A DNA stretch of 64,000 bases from Streptosporangium saharense (GTDB lineage Bacteria > Actinomycetota > Actinomycetes > Streptosporangiales > Streptosporangiaceae), in NCBI RefSeq assembly GCF_014203715.1, contig NZ_JACHJP010000009.1, positions 1 to 64,000 on the forward strand, given 5' to 3'. Every line of letters starts with the position of its first letter. Position 1 is the first letter of the stretch. The notes under the pieces were generated by a model. That model saw only the letters and a program-made list of their open reading frames with translations. It was not told the origin of the DNA and did no database searches. Shown here in pieces: positions 54,657 through 63,700 of the stretch. Position numbers and translations under genes: made by a program.

Positions 54657-55346
54657 GTGAAACTCGGCAGCGTGTCGCGAGTGTTGTTGATCGAGGACGA
54701 CCCGGCCGTGCGGGAGGGCCTTGAGCTGGCCCTGACCCGGCACGGGCACCGGGTGCGCGGGGTGGAGTCCGGCGAGCAGGGACTGGAGTGGCTGCGCGCG
54801 GACCTCCCCGACGTCGTCGTGCTCGACCTGATGCTGCCCGGGATGGATGGTTTCGAGGTCTGCCGCCGTATCCGGGCCGCCAGGGAGGTGCCGATCATCA
54901 TGCTGACCGCGCGCGGCGACGACATCGACGTGGTGGCCGGGCTGGAGGCGGGCGCCGACGACTACGTGGTCAAGCCGGTGCAGCCCAGGGTGCTTGAGGC
55001 GCGCATCCGCGCGGTGCTCCGGAGGGTCGGCCGGGACCAGGCGGAGCTGGAGCGGTACGGGGACCTGACCATCGACCGGGCCGGGCTGGTGGTCGCCAAC
55101 CGCGGCGAGCAGATCAGCCTCACCCCGACCGAGCTGCGCCTGCTGCTCGAACTCTCCGGCACGCCGGGCCGGGTGCACAGCCGCCAGCAGCTGCTGGAGT
55201 CGGTGTGGGAGCACGGATACTTCGGCGACTCGCGTCTCGTGGACGCGTGCGTGCAGCGGTTGCGCGCGAAGATCGAGGACGACTCGGCGGCACCCGTCTA
55301 CGTGCAGACGGTACGTGGGTTCGGCTACCGGTTCGGGCCGGTGTGA
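54657..55346 (+). CDS. OmpR/PhoB-family response regulator (CseB-like)
   Basis: A 229-residue protein. The receiver domain has acidic DD near residue 14, phospho-acceptor Asp in VVVLDLMLPGMDG (~57) and Lys in VVKPVQP. The winged-helix DNA-binding domain covers ~135-228 (LTPTELRLLLEL and [14 protein letters not shown]). GTG 54657 follows GGAG with 6-nt spacing. It overlaps the kinase gene by GTGA. With the kinase and a GerMN lipoprotein it resembles the cell-envelope systems of the CseBC type. Confidence 0.93.
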   Translation: MKLGSVSRVLLIEDDPAVREGLELALTRHGHRVRGVESGEQGLEWLRADLPDVVVLDLMLPGMDGFEVCRRIRAAREVPIIMLTARGDDIDVVAGLEAGADDYVVKPVQPRVLEARIRAVLRRVGRDQAELERYGDLTIDRAGLVVANRGEQISLTPTELRLLLELSGTPGRVHSRQQLLESVWEHGYFGDSRLVDACVQRLRAKIEDDSAAPVYVQTVRGFGYRFGPV

Positions 55347-56821
55347 GGCTGCCGGTGGCGTCCTGGCCGAGCCTGGGGCTGCGTGCCCGGCTGCTGCTGG
55401 CGTTCGCGCTGCTGTGCGTGGTCACCACGGCGGCGGTGGCCGGCGCGAGTTATGTCGAGGCCCGCAACGCCATCCTGGAGCGGACCCAGAACGCCGCGGT
55501 CGAGGCGATGCGAGCCCGGCTCCAGACGCTCTTCCCGTTGCGGGACCCGACGCCGGACCAGGACAAACTCAGCGGGATCGTCAGCATCGTGGCCGAGAGG
55601 AACAACGACGCGGTCGCCGTCTACCACGGGACACGCTCGCCCGCCAGCCCCGCCCGGCCCTGTCTACCCTTCGGCAGCCCGTGCCGCCAGGGCCTGGATC
55701 CCGGGATGGTTCCCAAGAAGTTGCGGCGGAAGGTGGCCGACGGCGTCATCGCGTGGCAGCGCGTGGTGTGGGAGGACGGGCCTCACCTGATCATCGGCAC
55801 GCCGTTGATGATCGTCGAGCCGGACAGGCCGACGCGGGCGTCCGGCATCGAGGTCTACGTCGCGCACAGCCTGGCCCCCGAACAACGCAGCATCGAGGAC
55901 CTCGCCGCACGCGCCTGGCTCTACGGTGGGATGGCCCTGGCGTTCGCGGTCTTCCTGGCCCTGCTGGCCACCCGCAGCGTGCTGCGCCCGGTACGCGAAC
56001 TCGGCCGGGCGGCACGTCTGCTGGGTGAGGGCGAGCTGCGGACCAGGATCGCGGTGCGCGGCTCCGACGAACTGGCCGACGTGGCACGCACGTTCAACGA
56101 CACCGCCGAGGAACTGCAACGGCACGTCGAGCAGTTGCGCGAGATGGAGGCCGACGCCCGCCGCTTCGTGGCCGACGTGTCCCACGAACTGCGCACCCCG
56201 CTGGCCGCGCTCGCCGCGGTCGCCGAGGTCCTGGACGAGGAGGCGGCCCAGCTTCCCGAGCACGCGGGCAGGGCCGCCAGGCTGGTCAGTCAGGAGACGC
56301 TCAACCTCACCGCCCTGGTGAACGACCTCATCGAGATCAGCAGATTCGACTCCGGCGTCGCGGCCCTCGCGCTGAACGAGGTCGACGTGGCCGAACTGGT
56401 ACGCGCGACCCTGCGCACCCGGGGCTGGTCGGACCAGGTGCGCGTCGAGCCCTCACCCGAGGTGACGGTACGGCTGGACCCACGCAGGGTGGACGTCATC
56501 CTCGCCAACCTGGTCGGCAACGCCCTGCGCCACGGCGACCCCCCGGTTTCGGTACGGCTGGACGCCGACCCGCACTGGATCGTTCTTGAGGTCCGCGACC
56601 ACGGGCCGGGGCTGGACGAGGCGGTGCTGCCGCACGTGTTCGACAGGTTCTACAAGGCCAGCGCGGCCAGGGCCAGGTCCGAGGGCAGCGGCCTCGGCCT
56701 CGCCATCGCGCGGGAGAACGCGCGCCTGCACCGGGGCGACCTCACCGTCACCAACGCTCCCGACGGCGGCGCCGTCTTCACCCTGCGCCTGCCACGCGAC
56801 CAGGACGGAGGCGCCACGTGA
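55343..56821 (+). CDS. sensor histidine kinase (HAMP, HisKA, HATPase; CseC-like)
   Basis: A 492-residue protein. TM1 (~15-35), an extracytoplasmic sensor with two Cys, TM2 (~195-215), HAMP ([20 protein letters not shown]), HisKA with H in [15 protein letters not shown], and HATPase with N-box [12 protein letters not shown]1 VRDHGPGLD and G2 GSGLGLAIA. It senses an envelope signal and phosphorylates the adjacent regulator. GTG 55343 is in a GTGA overlap with the regulator, and the end overlaps the lipoprotein gene by GTGA. Confidence 0.94.
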   Translation: MRLPVASWPSLGLRARLLLAFALLCVVTTAAVAGASYVEARNAILERTQNAAVEAMRARLQTLFPLRDPTPDQDKLSGIVSIVAERNNDAVAVYHGTRSPASPARPCLPFGSPCRQGLDPGMVPKKLRRKVADGVIAWQRVVWEDGPHLIIGTPLMIVEPDRPTRASGIEVYVAHSLAPEQRSIEDLAARAWLYGGMALAFAVFLALLATRSVLRPVRELGRAARLLGEGELRTRIAVRGSDELADVARTFNDTAEELQRHVEQLREMEADARRFVADVSHELRTPLAALAAVAEVLDEEAAQLPEHAGRAARLVSQETLNLTALVNDLIEISRFDSGVAALALNEVDVAELVRATLRTRGWSDQVRVEPSPEVTVRLDPRRVDVILANLVGNALRHGDPPVSVRLDADPHWIVLEVRDHGPGLDEAVLPHVFDRFYKASAARARSEGSGLGLAIARENARLHRGDLTVTNAPDGGAVFTLRLPRDQDGGAT

Positions 56822-57333
56822 GGACCACCGCGCCCGGCACACGATCCGGACGGAGACCGTGGGCGCGTCGCGCGCTCGCCGCGAGCCTCGTGTCACTCGT
56901 CGCCGTGGCCGGCTGCGGCGTGCAACCCAGCGACGCCATCTCCGCCGGCGAACCGCCGAGCGGAGCCGTCGGGCCTGGTTGGAAGATCACCCTCTACCTG
57001 GTGAAGAACGGCAGGCTCAGCGCGGTGACAAGGCTCAGCGACCGGCCACTGTTCCGAGCGGACACCCTCGCGCTGCTGACGGCCGGTCCCAGCGTGATGG
57101 AACAGGCGGACGGATTCACCACCGACGTCCCACCCAAAGCCGCCCCGTTCTCGGTCACCACCAAACCGGACGGCCGCCTGGTGGTAACCCTGTCCACCCG
57201 GGCCGACGAACTGTCCTCCTTGGCCCTCGAACAGATCGCATGCACAACCGCCGCCACAAAACAGGAAACCCCCACCCAGATCACCATCACCGGCACCGGG
57301 AAGAGCATCGACCCCCGCAATTGCCCGGAGTGA
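56818..57333 (+). CDS. GerMN-domain lipoprotein of the two-component operon
   Basis: A 171-residue protein. Twin-Arg-containing N-region, hydrophobic core and lipobox LVAVAGC (Cys ~33). The mature part fits the GerMN fold ([51 protein letters not shown]). Third gene of the RR/HK operon, joined by a GTGA overlap, as lipoproteins that tune CseBC-like systems (CseA role, by analogy). It lies in the membrane outer face. Confidence 0.88.
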   Translation: MRTTAPGTRSGRRPWARRALAASLVSLVAVAGCGVQPSDAISAGEPPSGAVGPGWKITLYLVKNGRLSAVTRLSDRPLFRADTLALLTAGPSVMEQADGFTTDVPPKAAPFSVTTKPDGRLVVTLSTRADELSSLALEQIACTTAATKQETPTQITITGTGKSIDPRNCPE

Positions 57334-57589
57334 GGGGGCGTCGTATCGGTTGGCTTGGTGGTCGTCCGGCAGGGCCGTTCACACGCCTTGTCGAGAAGCC
57401 GTGAGCGCCGGTTGAGGCCGCTTCCTGAGGGGGATTCTCCTGAATGTCGCCGTGCTGTGGAAAACGGCGACCCGCTTGTCGCGCGGACGAACACCTTCGA
57501 GTCTGTCGGCGGTCTCCTTCTTAGGGGACTTGTATATCGAACCTTCCTGGTTCCGCAGGGCCGTATTCGCGCGGTACGTGTCGGTCGAT

Positions 57590-58468
57590 GTTCAGGGCCA
57601 TGCCATGAGTTCGAACCAGACGGATTTGCCGTTGGGGTGGGGGAGCCAGCCCCAGTTGTGGGAGAGCTCCTTGACGACGGTGAGGCCCCTGCCGGAGGTC
57701 GCCGTGGGGGCCGCGTTCCTGATCTGGGGGATCGTGTTTGAGGAGTCGCAGGTCTCGACCACCATCAGCTTTCCCTCCCGCATGACCGTGATGTGAACGG
57801 GAGGTGCGGCGGCGGGGTTCACGGCGCCGTGCACGATGGTGTTGGTGACGATTTCCGAGGTGAGGAGTTCGGCGGTTTCCGGAACGGTTTCCGCCGTGTT
57901 CCATTCGATGGCGATGTCGCGGACGAAGCGGCGGGCGGATGCCACGTTTCTGGCCTCGTGGGGAATGCACTTCTCGCCCAGTATGCAGAGGGCGGGGTCC
58001 ACTATGTGGAGGCATCCGGTTCGTGCTGTGTACGCGTTGAGAATCTCTTCCATGGGGTTTCTCTTCCGGTCTCGGTTCTGTATGTTCAGGATGCCGAGAG
58101 CCGACTACGCTTGGTGATGAAACGATTACCAAGGTTGGGCTTTGGGGTTCAGGGCGTCGTCATTGAATTCCGGCAAGGGGGGCATCGTGGTCAACCTCTA
58201 CACGCCTCAGGCGATATGGGGCAGGGAGCTGCGTCACTACCGGAGGGCCGCGGACCTCACCCAGGGACAGCTCGCCGAGCGCATCCACTTCAGCGAGTCC
58301 CTGATCAGCGGGGTCGAGACGGGGCAGCTCCCGGCCAGCCCGGAGTTCGCCGAGAAGTGTGACCGGGTCCTCGACACGGGCGGGGCACTCCACCGCCTCC
58401 TCGACTGGAGGAAGGGCCAGGTCTTCCCTTCCTGGTTTGGCAAGTGGCGCGACAAGGAGCGGGAGGCG
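57590..58468 (+). repeat. long direct repeat, copy B
   Basis: Same orientation and almost the same sequence as 45203-46081; see that entry. The 12.4 kb between the copies contains the tail of HTH gene A, a DUF397 gene, hsdR, the kinase, the nuclease-like gene, the IS remnant, vanY-like and the two-component operon. Confidence 0.92.
57592..58053 (-). CDS. RsbW-like HATPase, copy B
   Basis: A 153-residue GHKL ATPase identical to copy A except three residues near the C-terminus (VKELSH for VRELAH and ELMAWP for ELVAWP). The N-box and G-boxes are intact. The start ATG 58053 and the whole divergent promoter region are identical to copy A, so both genes should be expressed under the same control. 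Confidence 0.88.
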   Translation of the reverse strand: MEEILNAYTARTGCLHIVDPALCILGEKCIPHEARNVASARRFVRDIAIEWNTAETVPETAELLTSEIVTNTIVHGAVNPAAAPPVHITVMREGKLMVVETCDSSNTIPQIRNAAPTATSGRGLTVVKELSHNWGWLPHPNGKSVWFELMAWP

Positions 58469-58966
58469 ATCGCGTTGCGTGCCTACGAGCCGCTCGTTTT
58501 CCCTGGACTGCTCCAGACGGAGGGCTACGCCCGTGTGCTGCTGCACGGTAACGAGGCGGCTGTGGAGGCTCGTTTGGAGCGCCAGGCCATCCTCGTTCGT
58601 GAGGATCCTCGGCCTCCGGTCTTCCGGTGCGTCATCGACGAGGCGATTCTCTACCGTCCGATAGGCGGTCCCGAGGTGATGAGGGCGCAGCTGGAGCATC
58701 TCATCTCGGTGGTCACCCCCCGGTTGAGTGTTCAGCTGGTTCCGCAGGGGATGCACTCGGGCCTGATGGGAGGGTTCGCGATCGCGACACTAGAGGGAGG
58801 AAAGGACGTACTGTATGCCGAGACAGCCGTGCGAGGAATCACCACAAGCGACGAGGAAGACGTTGCCGTGGCCGTGGAGCGTTTCGAGGCCATTCGGAGC
58901 GAAGCGTTGCCGATAAGTATGTCTATCGATCTCATCCAGAAGGCGGTAGAGGAAAAATGGAGTTGA
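58187..58966 (+). CDS. HTH_XRE-DUF5753 regulator (WhiJ/Scr1-like), copy B
   Basis: A 259-residue protein. Its first ~95 residues equal copy A (same HTH and the same upstream inverted repeat), while the DUF5753 domain diverges: LRAYEPLVFPGLLQTEGYAR, VIDEAILYRPIGGPEVM, and MSIDLIQKAVEEKW at the end. It probably binds the same DNA site as copy A but pairs with a different partner or signal. It overlaps the DUF397 gene by 10 bp. Confidence 0.9.
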   Translation: MVNLYTPQAIWGRELRHYRRAADLTQGQLAERIHFSESLISGVETGQLPASPEFAEKCDRVLDTGGALHRLLDWRKGQVFPSWFGKWRDKEREAIALRAYEPLVFPGLLQTEGYARVLLHGNEAAVEARLERQAILVREDPRPPVFRCVIDEAILYRPIGGPEVMRAQLEHLISVVTPRLSVQLVPQGMHSGLMGGFAIATLEGGKDVLYAETAVRGITTSDEEDVAVAVERFEAIRSEALPISMSIDLIQKAVEEKWS

Positions 58967-59181
58967 GCGACGCCAGGTGGATCAAGTCGAGCCTCTCTGG
59001 TGACAACGGTGGGAACTGTGTTGAGGTTACGGAGCTGAACGGTGTTGGGCACGCTGATCTGGTCGCCGTGCGTGACTCGAAGGATCCTGAGGGCCCCAAG
59101 CTGTTCTTCACTCCTGCTGAGTGGAATGCCTTCCTCAACGGTGTGAAGGCCGGGCGGTTCAGCCGGTCTCTCGGCGGCTGA
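58957..59181 (+). CDS. DUF397 protein, first of three in tandem
   Basis: A 74-residue protein with WIKSSLSGDNGGNCVEVTEL and VRDSKDPEGPKLFFTPAEW. Its start overlaps HTH gene B by 10 bp (shared AGAGGAAAAATGG), so it is the direct partner of copy B. It lacks the two-residue insertion seen in the 46570 and 59302 paralogues. Confidence 0.9.
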   Translation: MELSDARWIKSSLSGDNGGNCVEVTELNGVGHADLVAVRDSKDPEGPKLFFTPAEWNAFLNGVKAGRFSRSLGG

Positions 59182-59195
59182 GAAACCCAAGGTCC

Positions 59196-59240
59196 CTCTC
59201 ACCCCGGCTCTACCACGAACCACGGGGCTGGGGGTGGGAG
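59196..59240 (+). terminator. hairpin after first tandem DUF397 gene
   Basis: CTCTCACCCC and GGGGTGGGAG form a 10-bp stem (one mismatch or G-A) around a 25-nt loop. No T-tract. Related hairpins follow the other DUF397 genes. Confidence 0.55.
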
Positions 59241-59261
59241 AAACAGTTCCGCCTCCGCTGA

Positions 59262-59301
59262 GGATGCCGTTAGATCTCACCAAGAGGACTGCAGAGGAAA
59301 A
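59262..59301 (+). pseudogene. fossil of the HTH-DUF5753 gene 3' end, first copy
   Basis: About 40 bp directly before the second DUF397 gene match the last codons of HTH gene A (ATGCCGTTAGATCTCACC, then AAGAGGACTGCAGAGGAAAA), with no HTH gene upstream. It still supplies the ribosome site for the DUF397 gene. Confidence 0.75.
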
Positions 59302-59532
59302 ATGGACGTGAGCAAGGTGCAATGGCGTAAGTCAAGTCTCAGTGGCAACAACGGCGGAAACTGTGTTGAGGTCGCGGAGCTGAAGGGGGTCGCCGAGGGG
59401 CGTGCCGACCTGGTCGCCGTGCGTGACTCCAAGGACCCCGAGGGCCCCGAGCTGTTCTTCACCCCCGCCGAGTGGGACGCCTTCCTCAACAGCGTGAAGG
59501 CCGGACAGTTCGGCTCGCCCCTCGGCGACTGA
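59302..59532 (+). CDS. DUF397 protein, second of three in tandem
   Basis: A 76-residue protein with WRKSSLSGNNGGNCVEVAEL, RADLVAVRDSKDPEGPELFF and DAFLNSVKAGQFGSPLGD. It is closest to the copy at 46570, not to its immediate neighbour. It has no full HTH gene of its own; only a 40-bp fossil precedes it. The start ATG follows AGAGGAAAA. Confidence 0.9.
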   Translation: MDVSKVQWRKSSLSGNNGGNCVEVAELKGVAEGRADLVAVRDSKDPEGPELFFTPAEWDAFLNSVKAGQFGSPLGD

Positions 59533-59546
59533 GAAACCCAAGGCCG

Positions 59547-59580
59547 CTCCTGCCCCGGCCCCCCAGTGCTGGGGTAGGAG
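59547..59580 (+). terminator. hairpin after second tandem DUF397 gene
   Basis: CTCCTGCCCC and GGGGTAGGAG form a 10-bp stem (one G-U) with a 14-nt loop. No T-tract. Confidence 0.55.
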
Positions 59581-59601
59581 AAACAGTCCCGTCTCCGCTG
59601 A

Positions 59602-59641
59602 GTATGTCGTTAGATCTCACCAAGAGGACTGCAGAGGAAAA
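59602..59641 (+). pseudogene. fossil of the HTH-DUF5753 gene 3' end, second copy
   Basis: ATGTCGTTAGATCTCACC and AAGAGGACTGCAGAGGAAAA repeat the fossil seen at 59262, again with only the gene's last ~13 codons kept. Confidence 0.75.
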
Positions 59642-59866
59642 ATGGACGTGAGTAGGGTGCGGTGGCGCAGGTCAAGCCTCAGTGGCAACAACGGTGGTGA
59701 TTGCGTTGAGGTCGCGGGGCTGAAGGGTGTTGGGCACGCTGATCTGGTCGCCGTGCGTGACTCGAAGGATCCTGAGGGCCCCAAGTTGTTCTTCACTCCT
59801 GCTGAGTGGGATGCCTTCCTCGACGGTGTGAAGGCTGGACAGTTCGGCCCCGTTCTCGGCGGCTGA
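59642..59866 (+). CDS. DUF397 protein, third of three in tandem
   Basis: A 74-residue protein with WRRSSLSGNNGGDCVEVAGL and VGHADLVAVRDSKDPEGPKL. It mixes traits of the first tandem copy (VGHAD, no two-residue insertion) and of the 46570 copy (NNGGDC), suggesting recombination among paralogues. Confidence 0.9.
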   Translation: MDVSRVRWRRSSLSGNNGGDCVEVAGLKGVGHADLVAVRDSKDPEGPKLFFTPAEWDAFLDGVKAGQFGPVLGG

Positions 59867-59882
59867 GAAGCCCCAAGGCCAA

Positions 59883-59926
59883 TCTCCCGCCCCGGCCACC
59901 GCGAACCACAGGGCTGGGGCGGGAGA
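59883..59926 (+). terminator. hairpin after third tandem DUF397 gene
   Basis: TCTCCCGCCCCGGCC pairs with GGCTGGGGCGGGAGA over 15 bp (one G-U), loop 14 nt. Long GC-rich stem without a T-tract, as is common in actinomycetes. Confidence 0.65.
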
Positions 59927-60049
59927 AGCGGTATCGGCCTTCGCATCGATCTGAATGGCTGTGTCCATGTGGTGTCGGTCTACCCGGCAACCAGCACACG
60001 TCAGGAACTGCGACACCAAGTTCGGATTCGCTCTAACGGTGAATCACGG

Positions 60050-60460
60050 CTAGGTCCTGGGAAGTTCCTGAGACACCGTCACATTCATTATTGGGGCGAT
60101 CGCGGTGAGCGTCGCGGGTCCGATGATTCGTACCCAGTAGAGTTCTGGCAGTCCATCGAATCGTGGCACCAGCTTTTCGGGCCCGGGAGGCCAGGGCTGA
60201 TCGTTTCTCGGAAGGTAGGACACCGAGATCTCATTGACGAACGCTCCTTCCAGATCAGTTCCTTTGCTCATTGAGAAGTGCAGGACGTCTTCGAAAAGGA
60301 TCGTCACCACTTCCCACTTCGGCGTTTGAAAGAGCTTCACGTCTAAATAGTCTCGTGTCCCGGCGACACTGAAAGTAACCGCGTCGATGAAACCTCCTGC
60401 GCAGCTTGAGAGAGTTTCTTGAAACTTCCTACAAGCCACCTCGGTCTTGCTTTCTGGCAC
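60050..60460 (-). CDS. hypothetical protein of lower G+C
   Basis: A 136-residue soluble protein with three Cys, rich in aromatic and beta-forming stretches (DYLDVKLFQTPKWEVVTILF, ELYWVRIIGPATLTAIAPI). No family is recognised. The GTG start follows GAGGGAG by 7 nt, which supports real expression. Base composition is clearly less GC-rich than in the neighbours, so it was probably acquired. It is divergent from the STAND-WD40 gene. Confidence 0.65.
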   Translation of the reverse strand: MPESKTEVACRKFQETLSSCAGGFIDAVTFSVAGTRDYLDVKLFQTPKWEVVTILFEDVLHFSMSKGTDLEGAFVNEISVSYLPRNDQPWPPGPEKLVPRFDGLPELYWVRIIGPATLTAIAPIMNVTVSQELPRT

Positions 60461-60714
60461 TTTATACTCCCTCTGTGGTCGCGGCTTAAGGTGAGTTGGC
60501 TATTTTGTCCCAAAACTGCGTGCGACCCTTTTTGTTCTACCCTGTCTGAATTTTGCCCATCCGGGTTGTATGCCCGTCACCCAGCCGAATCGTAACCCCG
60601 CTGCGTTCTGGGGTCTGATGGGTAGATCCGATGCAATTTCTGTACAAGTCGGGACAGCGGGGTGAGGGCTCTATACACTCCACGTACGGCTGGCCTCGTG
60701 GCGAGGAGGGCGCT

Positions 60715-63700
60715 TTGCGCGAGGGGTTCCTGGAAGAGGACGAATCTGGCGTAAAGGGAATTGTGGCGCGGCGGGACTTCGCCAGGGAACTCTCTCTCGT
60801 GCGGGAGAGGGCGGGGCGCACGGTCAGAGAGGTGGCCCGCGCGACCGGTATTCCGGACAGCACCGTCGGTGGCTATTTCTCCGGGGCGCACCTGCCGTCG
60901 AGGAAAACGCTCGTTGACGTTCTTGGGGCCTGTGGCGTTGACGATCCGGACGCGGTCGAGGAGTGGGTCCGGGCGCTGGTGCGGATACGCCGGAGCCCGG
61001 GACGACGGCCCATCAGCGCTCCGGTTCCCTACCGGGGGCTGGCGAGCTTCCAGCCGGAGGACGCCGACTGGTTCCACGGCAGGGACGGCCTCGTCCGACT
61101 GCTGCGGGAGCGCGTCGCCGTACTCGCCGAGAACGGCGGCGGCGCGCTCGCGGTGGTCGGCGCGTCGGGGTCGGGCAAGTCGTCACTGCTGAGGGCGGGG
61201 TTGATCCCGGCGCTGATCAACGACGGATATGAGCTGGTTACGGAGCTGGATCACATCGGGCGCGGGCTGAACCCGGCGCCGGTCAGTGACCGGCATGAGC
61301 TGAATTCGGAGTCGACCAGTGATGGGCATGGGTCGAACCCGATGTCGAACGGTGGCGGGGACAGGGCAACCCCAGTGCCGGTCGGTGATGGGGGTGAGCT
61401 GAATCCGGTGCCGAGCGACGGGGGTGGGTGGGTCACGTTGCTGACGCCTGGTGAGCGGCCGGGGGAGCGGTTGCCTGAGGGGTGGGGGGAGGGCGGCGGG
61501 CAGGTTCTGGTGGTTGACCAGTTCGAGGAGATCTTCACCGAGTGCCGGGACGAGCAGGAGCGGCAGAGGTTCGTCACGGCGCTCACCGGGGGAACCGAGG
61601 GCGCAGGGGTGGTGGTGTTCGCGCTGCGGGCTGATTTCTATCCGCAGGCTCTGCGGCACCCCGCGCTGGCCCGTGTGCTGCAGGACTCCCAGGTCCTGGT
61701 CGGGCCGATGAGCCGTGACGAGGTGCGTGAAGCGATCGTCAGGCCCGCCCGGCAGGCCAAGGGGGACGTCGAGGACGGACTGGTCGAGCTGGTTCTGCGT
61801 GACTTGTCGCCCGCGGCCTCCGATCCGGCCGCCTCCGCGCACGACGCGGGCGCGCTTCCGCTGCTGTCGCACGCGTTGCTGACCGTCTGGCGTGACGGTG
61901 GGCGCCGCAGGCTGACCGTCGCCGGATACCAGGCGAGCGGAGGTATCCACGGGGCCGTCGCGCAGTCGGCGGAGGCGGCGTACGCGGCGCTCGACGAGCC
62001 GGGCCGCGCGCTGGCCAGACGGTTGTTCCTGCGGCTGGTACGCGTCCCCGGGGACGCCTCGGGCGACCTTCCCGGCACCCGCCGCCCGCTGCCCTGGAGT
62101 GACCTGCGGGAACACGAGCACGCGGCGCAGCTGGAGCGGATCGTCGGCGCGTTCGTCGCCCTCAGACTGCTCACCGCGGGAGCGGAGGCCGTCGAGATCA
62201 CCCACGAGGCGCTGCTGTGGTGCTGGCCCAGGCTGCGCGGCTGGATTGACGCGGACCGGGCCTGGCTGCTGACCGCGCAGCAGTTGGAGGAGGCGGCCGA
62301 CCTATGGGAACGGGAGAAGCGCGACCCGGCCGTCCTCTACCGGGGGACACGCCTGTCCGCGGCGAGGGCCTGGCTGGAGAGCGCCGCGCACCACCCGGTC
62401 AGCCCGCGCGTGCGCGACTTCGTCACCGTGAGCGGGCGGCGCGAACGCGGACGTGTCCGCAGGCTCCAGCAGCTCATCGCCCTGCTGAGCGTGCTCGTTC
62501 TGGTCGCCGCGGGCACAACCGTCGCCGCGGTGCGCGCCTCGGGGACGGTCGGTCACCAGCGTGACGAGGCCCTGTCGGGCAAGGCCGCCAACGAGGCCGA
62601 CGCGCTGCGCGCCACGAATCCCGCGCTGGCCGCCCAGCTCGCCCTGGCCGCCTACCGGCTCGCGCCGACCAGGGAGGCGCGCGGCAGCCTGCTCAGCTCC
62701 TACACCGCTCCCTACGCCGCTCTCCTTCCCGGCCACACCACCGCCGTCTATGCCGTACGGCTGAGCCCCGACGGGCACACCCTGGCCAGCGCGAGTATGG
62801 ACGGCACCGTCCGCCTGTGGGATCTGACCGACCCGCACCGGCCCGCCGCGCTGGCCGTACTCACCGGTCACACCAAGGGCGTCACCAGCGCCGTCTTCAG
62901 CGCCGACGGGCACCTGCTGGCCACCGGGGGCGACGACAGGACCGTCCGCCTGTGGGACGTGACCGACCCGCGCCGTCCCCGCGCCCTCGCCACCCTGACC
63001 GGCCACACCGACGTCGTCAGGGCTCTGGCGCTCAGCTCCGACGGCCGCACCCTGGCCAGCGTGAGTTATGACCGTACGGCACGGCTGTGGGACATCACCG
63101 ACCCGAGCCATCCCACCTCGCTGGCCGTGCTGCGCGGTCCCCGCGACGGGCTGTCCTCGACGGCCTTCAGTCCGGACGGCCGCTTCCTCGTGGTCGCGGG
63201 CGCCGAGCCGGTCGTGCGCCTGTGGCGGGTCACGGACCCGCGCCATCCCGTGCGGCTGCCCGACCTGCGTGGCAACGGCGACCGGGTGCTGTGCGTGGCC
63301 TTCTCCCCGGACGGGCGTCTGCTGATGACCGGAGGGTTCGACAACACCGCCCATCTGTGGGACGCCACCGACCTCGAACACCCCAGGCGACTGGCCGCCC
63401 TTGAGGGGCACACCGGCGGGATCATCGGCGCCGTCTTCGGCGCGGACGGCCACACGCTCGTGACCAGCGGTTATGACCGTACGATCCGGCTGTGGGAGGT
63501 GGGTGATCCGAGCAGGGCCGGTGTCCCCGTCGTGCTGGAGGGCCACTCGGGCACCGTCTACTCGGTCGATCTCTCTGGGGACGGGTCCGTCCTGGTCAGC
63601 GGTGGTTTCGATGAGACGATCCGGGTGTGGGACCTGCGCAGGCCGGTTCTCGGCGGCCACGAGGGCGAGGTCAGCGCGGTGGCCTTCAGCCCGGACGGGC

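Noticed and set aside
26574..60049. Integrative element or prophage with attachment sites
   Set aside because: No integrase, relaxase, phage structural gene or tRNA target is seen. The long direct repeats are coding cassettes, not att sites.
61264..61425. CRISPR-like array
   Set aside because: Units are in-frame, degenerate and contiguous without spacers; they encode an 11-residue protein repeat.
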